Assembly: GCF_030272615.1 (NCBI RefSeq)
Contig: NC_081413.1
Span: forward strand, 332,668,302-332,732,301
Reading direction: 5' to 3'
Length of the DNA: 64,000 nucleotides
DNA from: Cryptomeria japonica
Taxonomy: Eukaryota; Streptophyta; Pinopsida; Cupressales; Cupressaceae
Shown here: positions 23,800 through 36,131 of the stretch, one piece after another
Numbering within the stretch: position 1 is the first letter of the stretch
Layout: each line of letters opens with the position of its first letter
Made by a program: the position numbers and the translations under genes
The notes under the pieces: model-generated
What the model was told of the DNA's origin: nothing
The model's input: only the letters and a program-made list of their open reading frames with translations
Databases searched by the model: none

Positions 23800-24914
23800 T
23801 GTTGACGTGTCTGAAATCGCATCGCTGCAAACTCCATACGGCCAACGCAAAATAGAATAGCCGACTGATTATCCTACTCTCTCTTGAGATAAGGAAGTCT
23901 CTAATGCTGTTTTCTAAGTTTGATCAGAGGAGACAACCTCAAGGTTTCTTTCGTCATGTCTTGATTGCGGGATCTCTCAGTGGCTTGATGTGTTTTTGCT
24001 GGAAACACAAGGGGGACTTACGTTTAATTGGCAATTTACGGATAAGTTCCCTGGAACTTTTACGATCTTTCCATCGGATGATATTGGTTAATTTTGATGT
24101 TGTTTTGGTAGGACTGTGGATTTTTCTAAGAAAAATAAAAAGGGGGGAAAGGAGGGAAGGATAGAGAGGGAGAGAGAGACACGAACTGCAAACTCTAACT
24201 AAGACAACAAATTCAGTCAAGCAGACAGACACCTCTAGGAAACTAGATTAAACATCATCAGCTATTTAGACACAATGTTTGCATAAATCTAGTGCAATCT
24301 TCAAAGGAGAAGCTAGATTTTCATATTATCAAGTACGATATTAGAACTTCTACATTCATAGTATGTATTTGATAACCGAACTGAGCATGAAAGGGTCTAG
24401 ATTAACCATGTAGAAAGAAAAGCAATCAGCTGTTCTCTAATGGTATGGACTGTAAAGATTCTATCAGATGCTTGATTAAAAAAAAAACGCTATGTAAAAT
24501 AAATAGACATAACTGAAAGCTTTCTAAATTAAGTGAAGAAGGAGACCATGCACTCACAAGGAAACTTGAAAGTAGTCTTAATTCATTGTATTAATTCCTG
24601 CAAATTTCTTCAGAGCTTTCACAACAATCCAAGAACTTCTTACAAAAAAGAGGGAAAACCAGTCCCTTAAATAGGCTTCAAAAAGAATGAATGGCCTAGA
24701 TTTAATCTAAATAAGTGGCCCAGATTCATCCATAAAGCATTGCTGCCCATACCCATAAATGGGAGGCAAATATCAACAACTACCCCAAAATGGGCAATAA
24801 CTACCCAAAAAGGGATAATTACAACAATTTGGAACAAATCAAAAAAGGTGCACAAAAAGTTTTACAATTTGTTGACCAAAAGTCAATTGTCACCTTTTTG
24901 GACAAAAGTGTATT

Positions 24915-27900
24915 TTAAGATTTGGAGGGAAAAAAGCACTTTTGAGAAACTACTTTCTCTATTTCGGTTTCACACTCTTTCTCTAGAAACTGGTCCTCGC
25001 CATGCAGGTATTCCTGCCATAGATCATGACCTGCTGCTCCTTCCTCGCGAACGTATTCCTGGAATTTGATACATACCTGGAAGAGCAGACTAAATGGAGG
25101 CATGGGAGGGTGGCGAATTTTGTACTGCATGCCCTCGAGATACTGGTCCACGTGCTTTAAACCGTCCTTCCAGCTGGAGCGATTGCGCTCAAAGCATAAT
25201 ATGTCCGAATGGAACTGACCAGCAAAACTCAAGTCCCCAATAGAATAGGAAACCTTATCTGTCCCCAACCTTTCTTCCCAATCCGGCCGGATTACACTGT
25301 CGGACAGGTCATTTATCCATCCTGAAACCATTGATCGGAGGATGGTCTTACCTAGTTCTTGCATGTTCCCCAGAATTATCTCACATGCGTCACTTTCTTT
25401 GTCAATAATTTCCTTGGCGTCGTTCTTCATGGTGATGGTCCAGTACCACTCTTTGAGAACACTGATGCTATGAGGATCTAGGATGTCAGACAATGTGGGA
25501 ATTTGCGCATGTGTCCAAAAAAGAGCTCTCATGAGGGGAAGGGTAGAGGCTGCCACTTCGTGCATGTGAAGGGATTCCCTCTTTATCTCCAACAGCTTGA
25601 CTAGAGTGAGCTCTCGATGGAGGGCCATTTCTTTCACCTCTTTAAGGATCTGTTCTCCCCTTTTCTTGATGTCTTGCATCCATTCCTTGACGGCCTTTGC
25701 GGTATCCCGAATTCCTTCAAATTTAGTCGTGGTCCTTTGTGCCAATGCTGCTGGGGGAATATGGGATTCGAAGGGATTGTGCAATGGCCGTAGGAGCTGA
25801 TCGATGTATCCCTCGACTTGCTCAGCACGGGCCCGATACATATCCTTTTCCGCTGTGATCTCTTCGAGCTGTCTGAGTATGTTCTGCACTGAATCCTTAA
25901 ATTCTTCCTTTTCTTGCTCTTTGGTAGCTCGTCCGATGGGGACAATCGTAATGCTGTAATCTGCCAGTGTTATCTGATCTGCTGGCTTGTCTACGGGCGG
26001 GGTGGCAATATGAAGAGTGCGGTTCCTTTGCTCGTCCTTGATCACTCTAGAATATGCCCTTGGTTTCTTCTTCCCTTTAGCCTTTGCTTGATCCATTCAC
26101 GAGAAGATATCCTCTAGATCGATGGGTGCTTTAGTGGCGGCCCTGCGCTGAGCTCTGGCAATCAGCCACTCTTGAGGCACTGTCTGGGTCGATGATAGGG
26201 TCAAGTCAGCATTCTGTTCTCCTACGTTCTCAACCGACTGACCACAAATTCGTAGCTGCCCTGCCACCGGAGGAGTGAAAGAGGTAGGAAGCTCTTTGCT
26301 TGCAGCTGAGTTCTCCCCTATTTCACTGAAAAACTGTCTGACATCTTCATGTGAAGGTTGCTCTTCAGTTCTCTCGGGCTCATGAGTTTCGTCTATCCTT
26401 TGTTCTCCCTCGACGGTGGAGTCGTCCTTGGCTGTATTGAGGAGTAGCAACTCGTGACGGCTCTGCTGGGTAGGTTCATGCACTTCGACCCCCTGGGTGG
26501 ATGGGATTTCTCCTTCTTCCTTTTGGTTACCCAATTCGGTCAACTCGAGGGCTCTTAGCTCAGTGTCCAGTACATCAGGTGCAGGAGGATCATTGGCCTC
26601 AAATGCATCGATGTCGCTCTGGGAAGGTGGAGCAGGTACGCAATCCAATTCTATGGCATCGTCGGACGAACTGGGATCCTTTGAAGATGAAGTGACTTCT
26701 AGCCTCTTTATAGGAATCTTCTCCCTTCTTGTTCTTTTGGACGTCCGAGTTCCTCTGCAAGCCTTAGCTTTCTTTCTTTTCTCTGGTTTCTTAGTTCTTT
26801 CCCGGGGTGCACTAGATGTTCCTTCGTCTTTGGAAGACTGAGAATCGAGACTGCCCATCAAATGGTAAGTGAACTGGACTCCCTCATGGACTAGCCTCTC
26901 GATCTGCTGATGTAACCACTGATCTGTGTACCTTGCTGGGGCTACCATAACTGCTTCGAAATCTGTGATTGGGTCCTGAGACCAATCAACGCCTGGCAAG
27001 AGATGTCTTACTGCTTCGAATTCTCAGACCTGGAGGCAATTTCTTGAGTCCGTGAGCTGATCTGGGACCCGACGGTATTCAAAGAGTCGCATCTGCTGCA
27101 CACTCAACCTAGAATATTCCCGTTGCCTGACCTCGTAGTCATCAGAGCAATTCTTCCAATAGTCTTCAACTGACTCCTTTGCTCTGTATCTTCGACCACA
27201 TGCCCTTTTTGCCAGATTATCATGATCGAAGTGTTTTCTTGGGAAATGGTCCTGTAGGCCATAAGAGGCCAACTCTGCAAGGGACTCCTTTGCTAGGGTA
27301 GGGGTCTTCAAATGGACATCATGGATGCCTATGATCATAGGAAATGCGAATCCAGCCTGCTTGCTTTCTCGAAGTAAGATGCCGACGGGGCGTGACTGCC
27401 TTGCCACCTCCATAAGGATTACTTTGTCGGTTGGATACCGTGGAAGTCGAAGGGGGGCACCGTCGAAGCCAACTATTCGGATGTAGGAAAACCTTGGGAA
27501 CTGAATGAACTAGGCTCCATACCTCTGCACTAAAGTAGTAGCTTGGTTCGAGAGCCTTATGTGCAACCCTCCCTGCATTAGCCTAACTAGGCGCATCGTG
27601 AAGGCGTCATTGACGCGTTCATACTGACCAACCGTGTAAGCCGGGCTGTTCTTTTCCCTCTGAGCTATATCCTGGTAGTGCAGCTGTGGGTAACAATCAT
27701 AGACTTTCACCTGATCGGGCCCATTCCCGATCTCACCTTTCATTGTCAATCCTGGCAGTGGCTGGTTCTTTGCGAACATATAGACCAAATAGGAGGTCAT
27801 GGTGAAGTACTTCTTCGTTTCGAGCTCAATCAGCTAAGTGTGGATGTTATCGCTTATGATCTGGGCCCAGTCAAACTTAGACTTTCCGGCGAAGACCTGC

Positions 27901-28568
27901 TCTGTAAAATAGAACATCCATTCTTCAAAGTAGCTGGACTTAGGAAGTCCCATGACTCGGCTGAGTAAGGTGACCATATCCCCATGTTCATTATGAAAAT
28001 CACTCCTGGGGGTCTTTTTCACAATCCTGGTGCTCGAAGGCCTTTTCTCCTTGAACCATTCCTCGTTAATCAGTGCTTTGCATCAGGCTGGATTCATATC
28101 ATATGCCCCTTGTGCTTCGTCTATGGTTGTAGCTGTGGGATTATTTGGAAAGGGGATATCAAATGCATCACCAATAGCCTCAGGGGAGAAGTCGGCGATA
28201 GTCATATTCTCCAGAAGCACTAGTCTGGACTTTGGTTCGTAATGCCGAGCAGCCTCCACTACTAATTCATAGTTCTGGATTGCTGGAGGAAAACCTGCCG
28301 CTTGGGCGATGCCACTTTCCACCATCTGCCTAGGCCTGCCATATGCGTTGGGTGAGAAGACCCAATTCCTGAAGTCCTGAATATCAATATGGCCAAGGTC
28401 GGTATCACCAATGTTGTCCCAGACGCTCTGAATTTTTGACTCCCTCAATCCTCCCCTTTGATACTGGTACTTCATCTTTTCAACCTTATGCGGGATGTCT
28501 GATTTGGATGCTCGTGAGGTCTCGGCTGCAGCGGGCGTTTTTGATGTTTCCACCGTCGATTTAGGCAT
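24915..28568 (-). pseudogene. U3-encoded protein of element F, homologue of the A/B/C protein
   Basis: A single frame of 1,217 codons starts at 28568 (MPKSTVETSK), with five in-frame stops (ending at 28083, 27834, 27510, 27024 and 26097) and no frameshift. It is homologous to the A protein. Both have KMKY near the start, then a D-x-G-x-[IV]-D region, ELVVEAARHYEP (A: EFVLACAHHFDK), GDMVTLLSRVMGL (A: GDTITLHSRMMGF), FIQFPRFSYIRI and LPRYPTDKVILME. Next comes a Ser/acidic and Lys-rich middle (about residues 560-820), then a coiled-coil C-terminal half. Function is not recognised. Every stop can be explained by a single C-to-T or G-to-A change. The frame intactness beyond the stops suggests the protein was under selection until recently. 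Confidence 0.82.
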
Positions 28569-28573
28569 CTATC

Positions 28574-29007
28574 CTGCACAATCGGACGCGGATTACGAGG
28601 TGATACAAGAAAGGTAATGCAGGATAGATAAGAAAATGCTCCAACATGCCGGGATTAATCTTAAAATTTGGTTTGGACGTGGAGCAATATTTCTAGGTAA
28701 CAGCTTGATCAATCTCGAAACCAGAATATTCATGAAGATTCCTGACTACGCATTTATACTTATTATTTCTGGATTTTGGATTAATTTACAACAGAGGCAA
28801 AGCATGAAAATTTTCCTAAGTTTGAAAAGAGGTGCAATTTCTGGCGAAGCCTTAAGAGTGGATTTCTAAATTTTGAGCGTTTGAACAATGTTTATGAGCA
28901 AAAGAGATGCAAATTTCAAGAATTCAAGCATTGCGATCAAATTTTACGATTTGCCCATTCGATTTAAGCATTTTTTCAAATGGTTATATGCAACAAAGCG
29001 TACTTAC
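28574..29007 (-). other. Predicted 5'UTR intron of the F U3 gene
   Basis: The minus strand has a perfect donor CATCAG|GTAAGTA at 29007 and an acceptor GATTGTGCAG|GATAG at 28574/28573, five bases before the ATG at 28568. The intron would be 434 nt, GT-AG. Splicing would place the start codon as the first ATG of exon 2. Confidence 0.6.
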
Positions 29008-29049
29008 CTGATGGGAGCAGATGGTGAAAGATTAGCCAACCTTGTCGCG

Positions 29050-30930
29050 TGAAATGAACGGACGCTCCTTGTTTTCGGACTTTGGATGGTTTTCAAATTC
29101 TGAACTGCGTTTTCCTCCTTGCGAGACTTGCAAATTTCGCATCTTCCACTTCGCGATTTGCACACCTCTGGCGAATTTCGGAGGTCTGACCCACTTTGGT
29201 GAATTTCGGACCTTTCGCTTCCTCTTTTGCAAACTTGGAAACTTTGCGACCTCCACCTGCTGGGGGTCTTGGGCGTTTGGCGGTTTTCAGAGCACCGACA
29301 CTGTTTTGGAGGTAAAACCTCGGACTTGAAAGACGATCTTGCAACTTTCGGAGCTGGGGTGCTCTCGCCACTTTGGAGATATTCTCGGACTTCAACGGCT
29401 TCGCCAAAACTACGGATTCTTAACTCATTATTGATGGCTTCAGACTAACCTCGGACCTCAACGCGCTTCTGTATTTCGAAGCTTAGAGGTTTTCGGTATA
29501 CTTGGTGATTTTAACCTTTGGCGGCTTCAGGCTTCCTGGAGAGTTTTTTGCAATGACTTCGGAGGATTTGAACGAATTTGCAAGCTTCGCAAACCTTTAA
29601 ACTATGCCATTCCTTGCGATTTTCGTGACTTCAAGAGTCACGACGCCTTTATTTGTAAAAAACTTCGGAGCTGGAGGCATTCTCGCGATTTTCGGACTAA
29701 ATGCGTCCCTTTGAATGTTTCGCGTTTTCTTCATTTGCTTTCTAGGGTCCGAATTTGAGGGTTTAGAGTTTTTCGGAACTGGGGGGGGGCTTTGGTGAAT
29801 TTCGCGATGACCTTGGGGCTCGAATGGAGAAGCTCGGATTCCAAGCGCTATGTTGCCTTGAGCGTTCGAAGTGTATTTTGCCAATAAACTTCGGAGCACT
29901 CGACCCATGTATTCGTCGTGATTTCGGAGCTGGAGGCGTTCTTTTAAATGTTTCGCGTTTTCTTCACTTTAATCCCAAGGGTCCGAAAAAAGAGAACTTA
30001 AGTGATTTCAAGCGATTTCGGACCTAAACATGCTTTCGCGACTTTTATTATCTCACATCTCTGAGCTAGGGTCCGAAAATCGGCTCTAAGCGTTTTTTCG
30101 GAGTTGGGAGCACTCTTGAAATACTTCGCGTTTTCAAAACTGCGCAAAATTAAACGCTTCTTTACTCTTTTGAATTTCGTTCTTAGGGTCCGAAAATAGG
30201 AACTTGAAGGTTTTCGGAGGCTAAAGCACTTTTTTCTTTTAAACTCGACGCCCTTTGCACTTTTCTAACTTTACTCCAGGTCCGAATTTGAGCGCTTTAG
30301 GCAATTTCGGACCTCGACGCGCTTCTTTTCTTTCAAATTCAACCTAAGGTCCGAATTTGGAACTTAAGCGATTTTCTGGGCTAGGAGAGTCCTTGGAACA
30401 TTTCACACCCTTTCTATTATTTTAAAAAAACAAATAGCTCTAAGGTCCGAATTTGAGCGCCTTAGGCAATTTCGGACCTTGACGTGCTTCTGTGGACGCT
30501 TCGCGTTTTAATCTTTTAATCTTATGGTCCGAGATTGGGCGTATTGAGGGTTCTCGGATTTTGACATGCTTGGCGAGCTCTAAAAGAAACCTCGGATCTA
30601 GGGGACGACCTCGCAAACTTGATACATTATCCCATTTACCCCCCAGGGTCCGAAAATGGGAACTTGAGGCGAATTTCGGACCAAAACGTGCCTTTGACAG
30701 ACCCCAGTTTCGCCCCAAGGTCCGAAGATGGACATTTAAAGTGATTTCCAGACCTAGAGCTACCTTTGCAACATTTAAAAGAACTTCTGCATTATTTTCG
30801 GACCAAGTAGGGAGCATCAGATTTTGAAATTTTCGTCCCACGGTCTAAATTTCGATCCCCTGAGCGATTTTGGCAAGATTAGCTTAGTGAAATTCTGACC
30901 CCCTTCGGGCCTCTAGGTCCGAAATCTGCC
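29050..30930 (-). repeat. GGTCCGAA/TTCGGACC inverted-motif array in U3 of F
   Basis: About twenty copies of GGTCCGAA or its reverse TTCGGACC lie in this 1.9 kb, in both orientations and often paired as hairpins. One pair is GGTCCGAA at about 30447 facing TTTCGGACC at about 30472. No coding region is convincing here. The stretch fills the space between the LTR start and the U3 gene. Confidence 0.8.
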
Positions 30931-31465
30931 CTTTAGACAATTTTGAAAACTTGCACGAAATGTTGAACCTCCTACTAGCCCTTTGCCAGGTTCCACAAAT
31001 CTGGATTTAGGAGGCATCAGAATACTAAGGCACTTGGCCGGGCAATTCGATCTTTCATCAGCAGGCGAAAATCATCTCTCGCTCAAACCTTACAAACGTC
31101 GGGTGACAAACCTTATGCAATCGGCCTCACAGCTGTGGTGCGGAAAATGTCGACTTTGATCTTCGTGCGACCCTTAGGCGCACTGCTCTTGCTTGGCGGG
31201 CTCTGCCAATTCCTACCACCTTACGCCTATCTAAGGCGATTCTCAAAACTTCGAGCAAAGCTCTTGGCGTTCATGCCCGAGAGCTAGACTAGTCAGGAGG
31301 ACTTATCGGTTCATTACTTCAACGTCAATCAGTTTACGGATCGGTCACGAACTCACTCGAAGAGACGCGAGAAACTCTGCTTGGAACCTAGCAGGACAAC
31401 GATGAAAAGCTCAAAACGGGAAGGGGGACCTTGTCAGCGACAGGGAGCGTGTGCAACACACAACA

Positions 31466-31756
31466 GTTTGGAGCTTGGCCTTCTTAACTTTGTCATCACT
31501 TTCATAGATGTTTTTTTAAGTTTGTCCCAAATTTCTTTTGCTGAGTCATAGTGCATTACCTTGACAAACTCTTATTTGGACATATCACACAACATAGTAT
31601 TTATGGCTTTTGCATTTTTTTCACTAGCCTTCTTTATAGGCTGATCCGTTGGTGGAAGTGTTGGAGTTTTATAACCACTCACAAATGATTGCCAAATATC
31701 AAAAGCAAGAGCTGTTAGATAAGCTCACATCCTTATGCTCCATAATGCATAATTTG
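31466..31756 (-). pseudogene. Copia gag fragment
   Basis: The minus strand encodes NYALWSIRM, ALAFDIWQSFVSGY, EKNAKAINTMLCDMS and AKEIWDKLKKT, typical of the N-terminal half of copia gag. It joins TN at the M boundary and LQT at the F boundary. At least two stops are present. Confidence 0.82.
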
Positions 31757-33666
31757 TGTAATGTCCCCTTCTCACTGATGACCTTCTAGTGGTCCATTAG
31801 CCTATTCCTGAGACCCGTAGGCTAGGTGGAATGAAGAATGAGGGTCCAACATTGATGAAACGAGGACTTACTATTTTTAGTAAGTCAGGGAATGACCATT
31901 CTGGTGTTACTGTCCTACTGAGCTCTCCATGCTTTGCCTCTGGAAGCGAAGATCATGCTTTTTTGAGCATTAGTTCTTGACTTACTATTTTTAGTAAGTG
32001 GCAGTGTGGCACAATTCTATTTTTGGCAGTAGACAGGGTTCTGATTCTGCAACAGTTCTGTGGTCGTCCGGGCTTAGTTTCATCCTAGATAATAATCAGT
32101 ACGGGAGTCATTTGCGACATAATTAAATATTATTTCCTTATCCTAAGGTTAATATTTAATTAATCTGATTATTGGCTATTGGTTTATTAAATTTGGGATT
32201 AATGCCTATTTTATCCTAAGTTTTTGGCGAAATTCATGTGTACTATGGGATGTCGAAATATTTTAGAGGAATATTATTTCACATTGCATCTCCATTATTT
32301 GCCAAGTGATTGACGCGGGTCCTCTCCCTTTTGGCGTGAGTTTTGACTTATGAAAAGTGGCGCTACACTTGGGTCCACATGTAGTGGAATGAAATGCAAA
32401 TGCAAGGCGTTGAATTTGGAGGAATTGCATTTGGGTTTGGGGAGTGAAGTTATAAATATGAGACTTGGGCTCCCATTTGCACTATCTATGAAAATTGCAT
32501 CGTTATGCTGCCGGTTTGGCGACTGAAAATCAGAGCTTCGAAGTATGGCTTCCTAGCTAAGTCTCAGTTTCGTACTTGCAAGATAGTACCTAGCTGTGTC
32601 CTTGTATTCCCAATGCTGTTGGTGAATGAGTTGCAGATTGTGGAGTGTTCTATGTGGGATTTGAGTGTTTTCTGGTTGCTGGTCGCGGGATTGTTGAAAG
32701 TATATTTTGCTCACACCTCTTAACCAGGCGACTCCATCATTCTGGGTATCGACTCATCCTTCCTTCCTAGCCATGGCGATACATTGTGTAAGTTTTTAGC
32801 AATTTTAATTGAGCAATGATTTTTCTAGACAAAATCGAACTTCCTAGGTCTAGCGTTGGATTTTGTGCTTGCATTGGGATGCGTGCCAAATAGTTGTTGG
32901 GTTGTTGGGGTTGTAGCTTTGATTGGTTGCTGTTGTGAGTGAATTATGGTGGGTTTGGGACTGGTTTGAGTCAAATTGGATGAAAAATGAGGGAGTTATG
33001 AGCATTTGGGTGTTTCCATGGGCTGCTGTTTTGTACTTTCAGCTTGCAGATTGATTGTAACAGAAAATTATATTCTTGCTGTAGAAATCTGCATTACTCT
33101 CCTTTCATCTCTAATTTTGTAAGGTTGTTTCAGTAGTACTGATCAATCATTCTTGCTGTCCTTATTTTGTAATTCCCACTACATAAGTGGAAGAGGCTGG
33201 CTTAGCCGCCTTCTTACTTTGAAATTCAGTTTATGTACTCAGTCCTCCCACTGAATAAGTGGTCGAGTGATAAGTTTAATGCAATTGTCCTCCCGCTGAA
33301 ATATGTGGTAGAGTGATAGTTTAATGTAATGTCCTCCCGCTGAAATATGCGGTAGAGTGATTGAATTTCAGTTTCTTGTCATTTTCCCTTGGCCGGTTTA
33401 CCGCCAAGAGTTTGGTTTCTATCCTGCTGGATAAACAGAAGGGTCTGGCTTGCCACCCAGGCATTGTAATTTCAGTTTGATTATTGTTGCTAATGATCCC
33501 TGGAACACCGTATGCTCTCACCCTCCCAGACTGGGCTCTCGGTAAACAAAAGGTGGAAGGGTTCCCTTTCAGCAGTTTGGATTATTTCTCTAATCGTAAC
33601 GGGTTGTGGTGATTGCTTGTATCTCTTATTGTTAAAAATAAAAATAAAAATTAGTGGGATATTACA
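31757..33666 (+). mobile_element. Element M: 1.9-kb solo LTR, sister of H
   Basis: Starts TGTAATGTCCCCTTCTC at 31757 and ends GTGGGATATTACA at 33666. Flanks are ATTTG (31752-31756) and GTTTG (33667-33671), a duplication with one change. Removal restores the copia gag reading DGTN-YALW. A TATA box lies at 32451-32458. It carries the same pair of 20-bp palindromes as H (31866-31885 and 31980-31999) and U5 stem repeats near 33184-33360. Confidence 0.85.
32451..32458 (+). promoter_or_regulatory. TATA box of LTR M
   Basis: TATAAATA in the context AAGTTATAAATATGAGAC, matching the box in LTR H. Confidence 0.65.
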
Positions 33667-33723
33667 GTTTGTTCCATCAAATAATGGAGCTCTATTTGAG
33701 GAGAAACCTTCTTGACAAGTCAT
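33667..33723 (-). pseudogene. Copia gag N-terminus
   Basis: The minus strand encodes MTCQEGFSSNRAPLFDGTN from the ATG at 33723. R-x-P-x-F-D-G-T-N-Y-x-x-W is the usual start of copia gag. The frame is cut by LTR M and resumes at 31756 with YALW. Confidence 0.85.
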
Positions 33724-33776
33724 GTGTGCTCCTAAGATCTACCTTCTAGTGGCTAGACTATTTCTGAAGGAACTCA

Positions 33777-33787
33777 CTTTGATACCA
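33777..33787 (-). other. Primer-binding site of the host copia element
   Basis: The minus strand reads TGGTATCAAAG, one base from TGGTATCAGAG, the standard copia primer-binding site for initiator Met tRNA. It lies just inside the 5' LTR. Confidence 0.8.
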
Positions 33788-34562
33788 ATTAAAGAGCACA
33801 CACTTATTGAGAGGGTGGGGGGTGAATCAATATAAGACAAACTTTTACTTATTAAAAATTTAACACACACAAGATCCACACAATTAACAACACAAGATTT
33901 ATGTGGAAGCCCTTTAAAGGAAAAACTATGGAGGACTGCTTGGATCTATTGTCCAAATCCAGCTACAACAAAAATAAAACGAACTTATAATATTTGCAAG
34001 CACCAACCCATTGGAGACACCAATCCCAACTTATAGAATTTGCAAATACCAACCTACTAGAGACACTAATTCCCATTGATCTCTTCTTTTAGGAGGCACC
34101 AACCTCATCTGCAAAATCTCACCTTTTGGATGTTGTTTCTTCAATGGATGATGATCATATTTTTTTGCACTTTCACACTTAATAAAATTTGCTCTGCATT
34201 AAATCTGCTTTGCTTTGTATTCGAATAATAAAACATTTTTTCACACCATACCTACAACATGCTTCACATTTTTATATCCCTTTGGGCCCCAAAATTAATT
34301 ACATAAAACACATAGGTCGGCCCAGTGAAATTAAATCATAATAATAAAATTCCATTAGTCAGCCTCCAATTACACCTTTTTCAAAATAATAAAATTCCAT
34401 GAGTCAATCTCCAATCAAAGCCAATATAACAAACAATCTCCCAAACTTTGACATCAATGACAATATTTCCAATAATCAAACTCTAACATCAATGATCATA
34501 TTTCCAACAATCTTGCTTCTTGAACAAAACACACTTTGACATCAATGACAACATTTCCAACA
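33788..34562 (-). mobile_element. 5' LTR of the host copia element
   Basis: In minus orientation the LTR runs from TGTTGGAAATGTTGTCATTG (34562) to the primer-binding site. It contains three spaced copies of a TTGGAAATxTxxTCATTGATGT-like motif at its start (34562, about 34515 and 34475). TACTT (34563-34567) would be the outer duplication. Confidence 0.7.
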
Positions 34563-36131
34563 TACTTTTACCTTTAAAAATAAAAGGTTGCAAGAGATTG
34601 TTGGATGGCTTAAATGCACACCCCCCATGATCTACTGGTATGGTGCAACTACATCTTACAAAGAAACATATAGCCAACCAAAATATGCCATGTACCTTCA
34701 TCATTGACACTGGACTACATTATTCGATCCTTTATGGATCAATCAAGATTGATTACTTCTAAGATCAACATCTCTAACAAATCTATAGATGAGCAAAAGT
34801 GGATACTCTGATTTTTTGATGGATGCATCATATTTACTTGATCTTGCTTTTGGAGGGATGTACTCAACCATCCATCAATCTACCGAAATCACCCAAATCT
34901 TGCCATGTAGCCATATACTTTTGCCTTCGAGAACATGATCAACACCTCTTTGCTAATTGTGTTTCTTTATGAAGATTAATTGCACTAAAGGCCCAGTCAT
35001 GAACATACATGTCACCACTCTATAGGAAACTTCGATGTTGGATACATATAAGTTGCTAACTTGTACCATTGTGGTTGATCAAGAGATGGTTAACCTGCCA
35101 AATCAATCCATAGATCCATGCAAAGTCTGGTAATTGGTCTCTCAACAAAAGGAAATAAAACACAAGGGAAGGAAATTCTCAATAACAAGTCAACGAACAA
35201 ATATAACATTGAAGGAATAGACTATGGCAAATTTTGATCTTCACAAAAACTTCAGAAAACTAGTTTTCCATGAACATAATAAGGAACAAATATGAAGACA
35301 TATATGGGGCAAGGAACAAATTGACAAATCATGACACGAGTCGACACAAGCAAAGCCATAATAAAATTGTCTTAGATCGGTTGTTAACAGCTACAACATG
35401 CCAAATTTTATAGAAATCTAGGCCGCTATTTTAATTTTTTAGCTTGCCCTATATCTTTGCAATTATGGTTCTGATAACAGATTTGTGTGTTTTCTTGGTG
35501 TTTTAAAGTCATTTTCCTTAAAATTTCTTGAGTTATATAACTATTTGAACTTCTAGTTTTTATCACTCTTGTTTGGCATTCTGGTTTAGCAAGGTAGTTT
35601 AAGTCTAAAGTTGAAACTGAAGTAATCCTTTTAACCGGGTTATGTAATGAATTTTAATGTGTTTGGGTCCTAGTTAATATACCTCTCTCAGTTAAGTGAG
35701 TTCTCATGTCCCTTCTCTATTTTTTTATTTCTAGTCGCTAGAATTTATGCTGGTGCAATGAGTTGGGTCCCAGGGTATTTGTATTTGAATAGGGTTGAAC
35801 TTTTTAATTATATTTGGATTTAGATGTATTTATCTTCTAGATATCCCTTTTTCATTGGAAGACTCCTGGAACAAAAATTTCAATAAGATATTGTTACAGT
35901 GCCATCTAGACATTGATTTCCTTTAGTTTTGTTTATTAATATGTATTGATGGGTCAAGTTTGGACAAGCGATTTGGATCTAGATGAGAATAATCTATTTC
36001 CACTTGTTTATTGTGCACACTATTAGAATTCATTCCTTTCTCCTTTTTATGCCCATGCTTTTTTTATGTTAATCTATTGTCTAAGAAGTGATATTTGAAA
36101 TGGCATGTTGTAATAGATGTTTACCATGTAG
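34563..36131. other. Unassigned AT-rich stretch
   Basis: I see no open reading frame, repeat array or element boundary that I can support. The last 700 bp, up to the exon at 36132, look like intron sequence (T-rich, no repeats). The first 850 bp may be old, decayed element DNA. Confidence 0.4.

Larger units (their letters stand above)
23800..31465 (-). mobile_element. Element F: 7.7-kb giant solo LTR of a second family, with U3 gene
   Basis: In minus orientation it starts TGTTGTGTGTTGCACACG at 31465 and ends GACACGTCAACA at 23800. It has perfect GTTTG duplications (23795-23799, 31466-31470). The copia frame KKAKLQT/THRRKFE reads across when it is removed. Its two ends do not resemble each other and there is no gag, pol or primer-binding site, so it reads as one LTR. 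In order it contains a roughly 2-kb array of GGTCCGAA motifs, a leader with a consensus splice donor, the protein gene (28568-24915), a TATA-like CTATTTAAGGGAC (about 24664-24675) and an 860-bp R-U5. Confidence 0.85.
2202..34562 (-). mobile_element. Host copia retrotransposon, exploded by nested insertions
   Basis: The remaining pieces in minus-strand order are: 5' LTR (about 33788-34562), primer-binding site (33777-33787), gag start (33667-33723), gag (31466-31756), gag (23436-23799), gag (22214-22237), gag zinc-knuckle to protease linker (18765-20005), protease (10738-11076) and the following pol linker (2202-2325). The remainder of pol and the 3' LTR lie below position 1. Translation is collinear across every break. 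About 3.3 kb of the element is left, spread over 32 kb. The LTR begins TGTTGGAAATGTTGTCATTG at 34562 (minus strand). Confidence 0.85.
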
